Of a stretch of 64,000 nt of DNA, positions 58,201-64,000 are shown in pieces. This DNA comes from Mansonella perstans. Taxonomy: Eukaryota > Nematoda > Chromadorea > Rhabditida > Onchocercidae. The notes under the pieces were generated by a model, which was not told where the DNA came from, searched no databases, and worked only from the letters and a program-made list of their open reading frames with translations. Within the stretch, counting starts at the first letter, position 1. Every line of letters starts with the position of its first letter. The position numbers and the translations under genes are program-made. The stretch is from assembly GCA_037074765.1 (NCBI GenBank), contig JBAMDO010000022.1, positions 124,001-188,000 on the forward strand. The letters run 5' to 3'.

Positions 58201-58806
58201 ATGATAAATGTAGCCAGAAGTTCAAAAGAAATATAATAACCGAAAATTCAAAACTTTTTTTGTTCCTAATTGACCCTGTAATCTAATCAATGCTAAGAAT
58301 GAATGATATAAAATGGACAACAAAATGGACAGCAAAGAAGCAATCTGTTTTGTCAACATATTGATAATATTGATTAGAATGCTAATTTCTTTCAGCATTA
58401 CTTTTTGTTATTTTTTTTTTTTAATTGTAAATCTCCAAATATAATTTCCATTTCATGCAACCAACCAATTTATTAATATTTGATATGACGATTTCAAATT
58501 ATATAATAAATAGATTTGGAATGAAATCAGAAATTTAATTGCCAATTAAAAACAGATGTAAATTTAAATAATTAAAGTGTTAGGCGCAAAATACTTTGCA
58601 TTATTTAAATTTTGATCCTCGCAATGATTCGATGTTGTTGATGATAGTGGATGTTGCTGGTCGGTGACATTTAAAAATGATTTAGCATATAAAACGAAGA
58701 TACATTCCGGTTCACTGGTCACCATTAATTCCGTAAGCCATTCTTGAATACTGCGTGATGTTTCACTGCACAAAGCATTAAGTGCTCTAATGGGCACTGA
58801 GACCAT
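52819..58806 (-). CDS. insc: Inscuteable (INSC) homologue, 12 exons, 857 aa
   Basis: INSC is an adaptor that links the cortical polarity complex (Par-3) to LGN/Pins and so orients the mitotic spindle. Exons in order of transcription: 58806-58595, 57815-57615, 57529-56809, 56224-56166, 56058-55874, 55594-55440, 55210-54956, 54737-54609, 54239-54086, 53779-53604, 53477-53270, 52937-52819. All phases join. Residues 19-43 (SIQEWLTELMVTSEPECIFV and on) match the LGN-binding segment of animal INSC, including an EPE motif. Residues about 138-460 are a polar, Ser/Asn/Gln/Cys-rich, probably disordered region. Residues 512-857 are helical armadillo-like repeats; SAEAAGVLTQLTNP, LALAALANITVQE and EDQLVTIFICLANG match conserved INSC blocks. 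The length is close to Drosophila Insc and longer than mammalian INSC. A likely spliced-leader acceptor (TTCATTTAG) lies 10 bases before the ATG. The weakest joins are the exon 2 donor (AAA|GTATTG) and the exon 5 acceptor (TTATTAAG). Confidence 0.9.
53842..53920. repeat. 42-bp imperfect direct repeat
   Basis: TAGGAAAGTAATTGACTGCT occurs at about 53,842 and 53,884. Each copy is followed by an AAGAATCT phrase. It lies in an INSC intron. Confidence 0.75.
55688..55756. repeat. imperfect direct repeat, about 36 bp, two copies
   Basis: TATGATTAAC(G/T)TA followed by (A/C)GACAGTTGACA or ACAACAGTTGACA is repeated. It lies in INSC intron 5. Confidence 0.6.
56625..56755. repeat. tandem repeat, about 45 bp, three copies
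   Basis: The phrase CGGGAATGTTGAAAAGCTAA, or CGGAAATGTTGAAAAGCTGA in another copy, is followed by TATAG(A/G)ATTCT and A-rich sequence. It recurs three times, with a GGAAACT doublet at the start. It lies in INSC intron 3. Confidence 0.75.
56809..57529 (-). other. insc: INSC large low-complexity exon 3
   Basis: This 721-base exon encodes residues about 138-378. It starts CNPVPVSTVIRVKSSSMHSD and continues through Lys/Arg-rich and Gln/Asn/Ser-rich sequence with many scattered cysteines. It shows no domain I recognise. Mammalian INSC has no counterpart of this size, whereas Drosophila Insc also has a long non-conserved part. The acceptor (GTTCAAG) is non-consensus but gives the only phase-compatible join. 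Confidence 0.75.
58595..58806 (-). other. insc: INSC first coding exon with LGN/Pins-binding segment
   Basis: The ATG at 58,806 begins MVSVPIRALNALCSETS. The helix SIQEWLTELMVTSEPECIFV (residues 19-38) contains E32-P33-E34, the EPE motif used by INSC and NuMA to bind the LGN TPR repeats. The exon ends GCAAA|GTATTT in phase 2. Confidence 0.88.
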
Positions 58807-58816
58807 TTATTTACTT

Positions 58817-58825
58817 CTAAATGAA
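58817..58825 (-). promoter_or_regulatory. insc: candidate spliced-leader acceptor of the INSC gene
   Basis: TTCATTTAG on the minus strand sits 10 bases before the start codon. This is a typical place and sequence for nematode trans-splicing, and no in-frame coding exon upstream of it was found. Confidence 0.45.
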
Positions 58826-59327
58826 TGAATTGTTGAAATTTTATTACAATTAATATTTGCAGAAATTTTACGACATGTATTTCACTAACAATCATTTCGT
58901 TCAACCGGGTAAGTTTATCTGATTGAACAGGATGCAATTACGACTATCATTAATGGATTCATTTGATTGAAGAACAATTCTGATTAACAGTATTGCTTAT
59001 AATATGTCAATCATATTCAGTTCAAGTATATTCAATATGGTCAATGGTAATCATATTTAATTCAAAGAAAGTCAAAAAAAAAAAAAAGAAAAACAATAAA
59101 ATGTGCCAAAGTATAATTCAACAAAAAAAAAAATTTTTACATAGAAGATTTCTTTGCAATTTAGACAAAAAATTTTTTTTAAAAAAAAATCTGTTTTTCA
59201 TAGCTTCAACACAAACATGCAAAAGTTTACTTACTTACTCCTTTAGCCCAAAGAAATGATATCAAGAAGGAAAGGATGTTTCGCCTATTTTCAAAGAAAG
59301 TGTTTCAAAGAAACTGCACGGATGATC

Positions 59328-59630
59328 GAAATGAATTATTTTGTACAGTGCTCCAAAAAAATTTTTTCTAATTAAAAAGACAAATTGTTTTGGCTTCCAA
59401 ATTAAATTCCAAAAAAATTTGCAAAAACTAACTTGAAAAATAAAACATTAAAATATTTTTTCACACATTTTTCCCCACCACTTATTTTCTCGCAATTTTC
59501 TCAATAGAAATGAATTATTTGATACTGTGCTCTAAGAAAATTTTTCTAATTAAAAAGACAAATTGCAATTAAATTTCAAAAAAATTTGCAAAGATTAAAT
59601 TGAAAAAGATAAAATATTAGAATTTTATGT
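59328..59630. repeat. direct duplication, unit about 130 bp, offset about 180 bp
   Basis: GAAATGAATTATTT followed by (T)GTACAGTGCTC or GATACTGTGCTC, then TTTTTCTAATTAAAAAGACA and AAATTTGCAAA, occurs at 59,328 and 59,509. The match is about 80 percent by eye. Confidence 0.75.
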
Positions 59631-60780
59631 CCATTCATTATTTCATGTATTTTCTCGTATGTTCTAAATATTTTGAACGAATCAAGCAATAGATGGAATA
59701 AATTTCAAATTTAATTGTTTCATTGAAAAATTTTAATCTATAGTTAGAACAACAAGTTTGAAATATATTCGACAATTGCTGAAGCGAAATGAGCTATTGG
59801 AAATTTTTTAGCTAACGAAAAGCTTTCAACAGTTATCATTTTGCAAGTTCACTGATAATTAGGCGTCAACTTTGATAGATGTGTATAGTCCTAATCATTG
59901 CTATTAGAAGAAATTGGCTGAGCATACAATTTTTAATGTATCATCCTAATTATGCTGTAGATATAGATGACTTCCTGCTTTCTGCTTCGATTAACGAACC
60001 AAATATGTGATTGATTTAATCGGTTGATCGAAAATGATGGAAATTATTTATTGAAGATGAAAAAATTATGAAAGGCAATTCTGTTATCTTTTTTCTGAAG
60101 TATTTGGGCAAAATAGAAAGGGAGAGAGAGGGAAGAGAGGAAACTATAACTTATGAAAAAAAAGAAAAATATGAAAAAAAATGAAAATTTCGAGAGAAAT
60201 GAAATGAAAATGATAGATATTGTTTTAAGAAATTTGCCTACTTCAAGGAATTTACCTGTTTCAAGAAATCTACCTACTATCATTGGATTATGTTTATATG
60301 TGAGAAGAAAAAGTTAATTAAATTAATTGGAACTCTTTTTTACGTTATGCTTGAACAATGTCTTATATCACTCACATATCTTTTTTTACGTCTTACCTAT
60401 AATTGATTCATACAGAAAAAGTTCAATAAATGGTTGAAAATTCAAAATCATTTTTTATTTAAGGCGAAGTCATAGAAATTACATGATTCGTATTGATTGT
60501 TATATTGCATTTAATTGATAGGGTTGATTTAGATTATATTTTAACTTAGATTTTTTTTCGTAAACCAATTACATATAGCTAGAAATCATGGCCAGATTGA
60601 TTCAGAACGATAATTTCATTGCTAGCATTTGGTTAAGTTATTTGAACAGGATCGTGAAAGGATGATAATGACATGGAATTTTATTGGATTGCTGGCTATA
60701 TGCTTGATTAAGTGAAAAAGAAAGAAACAAATAATTAAGTATTGTCGAAATTAGACAAAACTTATGTATCCATGTATATG

Positions 60781-60862
60781 TTTGTGTATATATATATATG
60801 TGTATGTATATATATATAGATATGTGTGTGTGTTGTGTATGTTCGTGTGTCTGTGTGTGTTT
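60781..60862. repeat. TA/TG dinucleotide microsatellite
   Basis: About 80 bp of TATATA and TGTGTG units, open on the minus strand only because of the repeat. Confidence 0.88.
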
Positions 60863-60924
60863 GTATTGAAATGATAAACAGTGGCCGGCAAGTTTAATTT
60901 TAATGATTGCAAGACAGATTAACA

Positions 60925-61249
60925 ATGACAACAATAACAAAGGAGGATATTATAATAGAAGGGACAATAACTGGTTCCAATGAAGATGAGATACTGAATG
61001 GCACTGCGATAAACACTGCAATCTGCTATCAGTTGCGATACCATTGCCATATTATTATCAATTACGGTAATTAATTCGGGCATATTAAGTTGAACTTGAT
61101 ATTTTTATGAATGCGGATGAACAGAGGAGATTTGACGATACATATGTCAAAGTTTATTTCGGATACATTTATTATAAAATATAAACGAATTTACCGGTTT
61201 TTGGAATTACTGCATGAACTATTATCAATTGTTAGTAAAAAACAGCGCG
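60925..61249 (+). other. candidate 5' exon(s) of an unrecognised plus-strand gene
   Basis: An ATG at 60,925 opens 49 codons of varied composition (MTTITKEDIIIEGTITGSNE and on) to a TAA at 61,072. A possible donor, TACG|GTAATT, lies just before the stop. A second frame from ATG 61,111 or 61,117 ends at a strong CGCG|GTAAGT donor (61,249/61,250). An overlapping frame starts at ATG 61,107. The segment is GC-richer than its flanks. I could not join these pieces into one model or match them to any family, and the rest of such a gene would have to lie beyond 61.3 kb. Confidence 0.2.
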
Positions 61250-61334
61250 GTAAGTACCAAACAATCATGATAACAATTGGTCGATCCCAGCTACTACCAA
61301 TAGATATAGCTGATATTGCATGTCCAACATAATA

Positions 61335-64000
61335 TCATGATAAGTATTTAAGGCAAATTAAATTTCAGGATACATCTATATGATTTTTTTTTGACTTTAA
61401 TAATGGTAATGATAATTTGAATTTAACAGTGAAAATGTAAGTTGAATTGATAAACGGCAGCAATAAAGTAGATTTAAACAGCAATAGTATTAGATGATGT
61501 AGAATTGATTCAATGATGTACTAATCATGAAATAGCTCTATATATAATAGGTTCTTAGGTCAAGATAAACGGACCTTAATGATAAAATATAGGTGGCAAT
61601 GATAAACGGAAATAATCTCTAAACTAGTTTTAATTAACACACTTCAACATATATCATAGATATTTTGCGGCATTATCCTTGTATAACTATCATCATGATC
61701 AATCTAATTGTTGCAAACATAATTCATCTTGTCCCAAATATCATTTAATTGATAGTAATTCAATAAATCACAAATTACTTTTTAATTTAGAATAGATAAT
61801 TGGTTCTTTCGTATGTGCACTTTATATATGATACACTGGTATATATGGATGAATAAGTGAAATCATAAAAAAAAAAAAAAGAAACAAAGATACTGATGAA
61901 TCCTACTCAAGGTTCTGATTACCTCATTTTTTTCACTTCTCTACTTTCCTCAAACGTAAATTCCTTAAAACATAAACGTAAACGTAAATTCCTTCTCAGA
62001 TGCTTATTCTCTGTTGAAGATGTAGTTTTGGAAAATGATTAGAAGAATTAAATTCATTTTGTGGAAAAATTTAATACCTAACATCGCTGGAATAATTTTG
62101 TCCTTTTTTCCATTAATGAATCATTTCGAACTATTAATCCTCTGCTTATATTCTTGAAAAAAAAATTTAAAATTATATGAATCAAATTTTTCCATATTTA
62201 ATTAAATTTAATCATTTTTTTTTTTGATGATTTTTTGATAAACAAATAATCAAAAACTTTTGTAAATTTCAACTTCCAAAGTCATGAGTGTGATGCTTAT
62301 GAAATTTTTAACTGCAACATTATCACTTTATCAAATGATTGGTTTATTTTCAGGGTATGCAAAAATAAATGCAATAATTTGATAAATCATTTTTCCATTT
62401 AAAATACATTACTTTCAAGGTTAAATGGAGCTCAATAGCAACAACATCATTTGGAGTCTTGCTTTACATTTCACATAAAATTTATACCGTTTGTATTTGA
62501 TTGCGTTAAAGAGTTCAATGATCTTAACAAAATGAACTGAAATTGAAATGAACGAAATAAAACTTACGATTTACAAAAGAAGTAGAAGAATTTTGATAAT
62601 GGTATGAATGAATGAGATTTCAATTTAATTTTCTCATGAAAGTTTTTAACTGAAATCATTCATCCTATGGTATATATGGCACTCATTCTCATTTACTTGA
62701 TATATTCACGATTCACAACAACAATTTTACAGTCAACAATCAATGTCACATTAATTTCATATATTACCAATAATGATAATAACCCAATAGTAAATACAAT
62801 CATTGCCATCTATCAGAATTTTAATTAATCTTTCATCAATTTATGCAGTCAGAACTGATTTTAATTTTCTCATAAAAGAAATTTTTTTTTCTTTTTTTTG
62901 TTTAAATGTGTTTAAATTTGTTTAAAAATTCTAATTTTTTTCCTTTTTTGTTTGTTTAAATTTCAATTCGAACTCCTCTATTCATACGAACATCGAAAAT
63001 GAAAATAATATTTCAAAAAAAAAAAAAAATTCATTCTGAAAAGAATGCCTTATTTTTTAACTTTATAAATAAATAAAGAAAGGAAAAAATACGAGGATCA
63101 ATTATAAATTACAGTAAGTTATCACTGAAACATTTGCTGCAAAAATCACAATAATAATGATGAAAATAATAGTAATAAAATAGTAATAGAGAAAGTAATT
63201 GGTGATAATGGAAATAACAATAATGATCATAAAAAAAATAGTAATATTAGCAACAATAATAATAATAAACAATAATAGCAATAGTAATAATAATAATAGT
63301 AATAAATTAGTAACAACAGTGAGAAAATGATGATAAAATATTGAGTATGCTAAATCACAAAAAGTGAAAGGAAATAAAGTTGAATATCACTGCTCATCAA
63401 TCGAAGATTACATATTTTAATTATCTCAGCTAATTACAACAATCGTGGGACTTGTTGTTACGGTTGTTACTGAAATGAAGATGCAGAAGTTAAGATGATA
63501 GTGATGATGATGATGAAAGAAGTGATTGTAATATCGCAAATGATAAAAGATAGCTAAACGAAAGATATTTGTCTGGTCATTTATGAGGATTTGAATTTGG
63601 GAAATTTTTGTGAAATTTGATCTTTCCACTAATTCATTTTTTATCTATTCATAACCAATGAAAGCTTTTTGGTATTGTTAAATAAATGGTGGTAAAATTG
63701 CAAGGAGAATTTGAATTGAGAACTATTTATTAGCTATTCCAAAATGTTTTCGATCTAAATTTTTTCAATTTTCTTTTTTGTTCAAAACTATAAGAAGCAA
63801 TAATTTAAGAATTGATGAAATACTGGCAAATGTAACAGTGCAACAACATAAATGATTCATACATTTGAATATTTTCAAATATTTTTTGAAAAATTTGAAT
63901 GATTGGAGAAAAAGTTTTGAATAATTTGATCAGGATACTCAGTCATCATTGTGCGTTATTCCGGAAGTTATCCTTTTGAAGTGAATGAAATTCAAAGGAA
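61335..64000. other. AT-rich right end without a recognisable gene
   Basis: Only low-complexity open frames are seen. It includes an ATA/ATG triplet-rich stretch at about 63,140-63,320 and several A runs. Confidence 0.55.
63140..63320. repeat. AAT/ATG/ATA triplet-rich tract
   Basis: Degenerate AATAAT, AGTAAT and GATAAT units run over about 180 bp. Confidence 0.75.

Larger units (their letters stand above)
58838..60900. other. intergenic region upstream of the INSC gene
   Basis: AT-rich and repeat-bearing, with no coding region I could support. The short open frames are A/T-run or microsatellite artefacts. It presumably contains the INSC promoter. Confidence 0.55.

Noticed and set aside
58725..58937. 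Minus-strand 70-codon frame as an alternative INSC start
   Set aside because: It is in a different frame from the LGN-binding segment and shows no similarity to INSC.
60638..60940. Minus-strand 100-codon frame
   Set aside because: Most of it is translated TA/TG microsatellite.

Overview
This window looks like nuclear DNA of a nematode, probably a spirurid or filarial (clade III) species. The base composition is very AT-rich, with long A and T tracts. Splice acceptors are short (TTTCAG, TTTTAG). Three spliced genes have clear animal homology but no bacterial-style operon layout. A decayed bacterial-type glmS fragment sits inside an intron of the first gene. That would fit the nuclear Wolbachia insertions known from filarial worms. 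The species itself is an inference.

Layout. Positions 1-10,700 are intergenic, with many short local duplications and microsatellites and no credible gene. From 11,053 to 39,910 (+) lies a latrophilin-type adhesion GPCR, the lat-1 orthologue, in 17 exons (1,053 residues). It has a signal peptide, SUEL/RBL lectin domain, HormR, GAIN/GPS, 7TM region and a Pro-rich tail. Two introns of about 10 kb and 8.2 kb break up its lectin-coding part. Positions 39,911-46,203 are intergenic and hold a five-copy 60-bp minisatellite and a degraded piece of 28S rRNA. From 46,204 to 51,425 (+) lies a 12-exon gene for a secreted protein I do not recognise (492 residues). It is built from two homologous 12-cysteine units. 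From 58,806 down to 52,819 (-) lies a 12-exon inscuteable (INSC) homologue (857 residues). It has an N-terminal LGN/Pins-binding motif and C-terminal armadillo-like repeats. It converges on the preceding gene. Positions 58,807-64,000 are mostly non-coding, with one weak candidate set of 5' exons near 60.9-61.3 kb.

The genes do not form an operon. LAT-1 in C. elegans helps align cell-division planes with tissue polarity, and Inscuteable links cortical polarity to the spindle. Two spindle-orientation genes therefore lie about 13 kb apart here, which may be coincidence. All gene models were assembled by eye from phase-compatible exons and homology, without transcript data. Exon coordinates are in the evidence fields. 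Most non-coding sequence shows no function I can see. I saw no tRNA gene, no CRISPR array and no intact mobile element.
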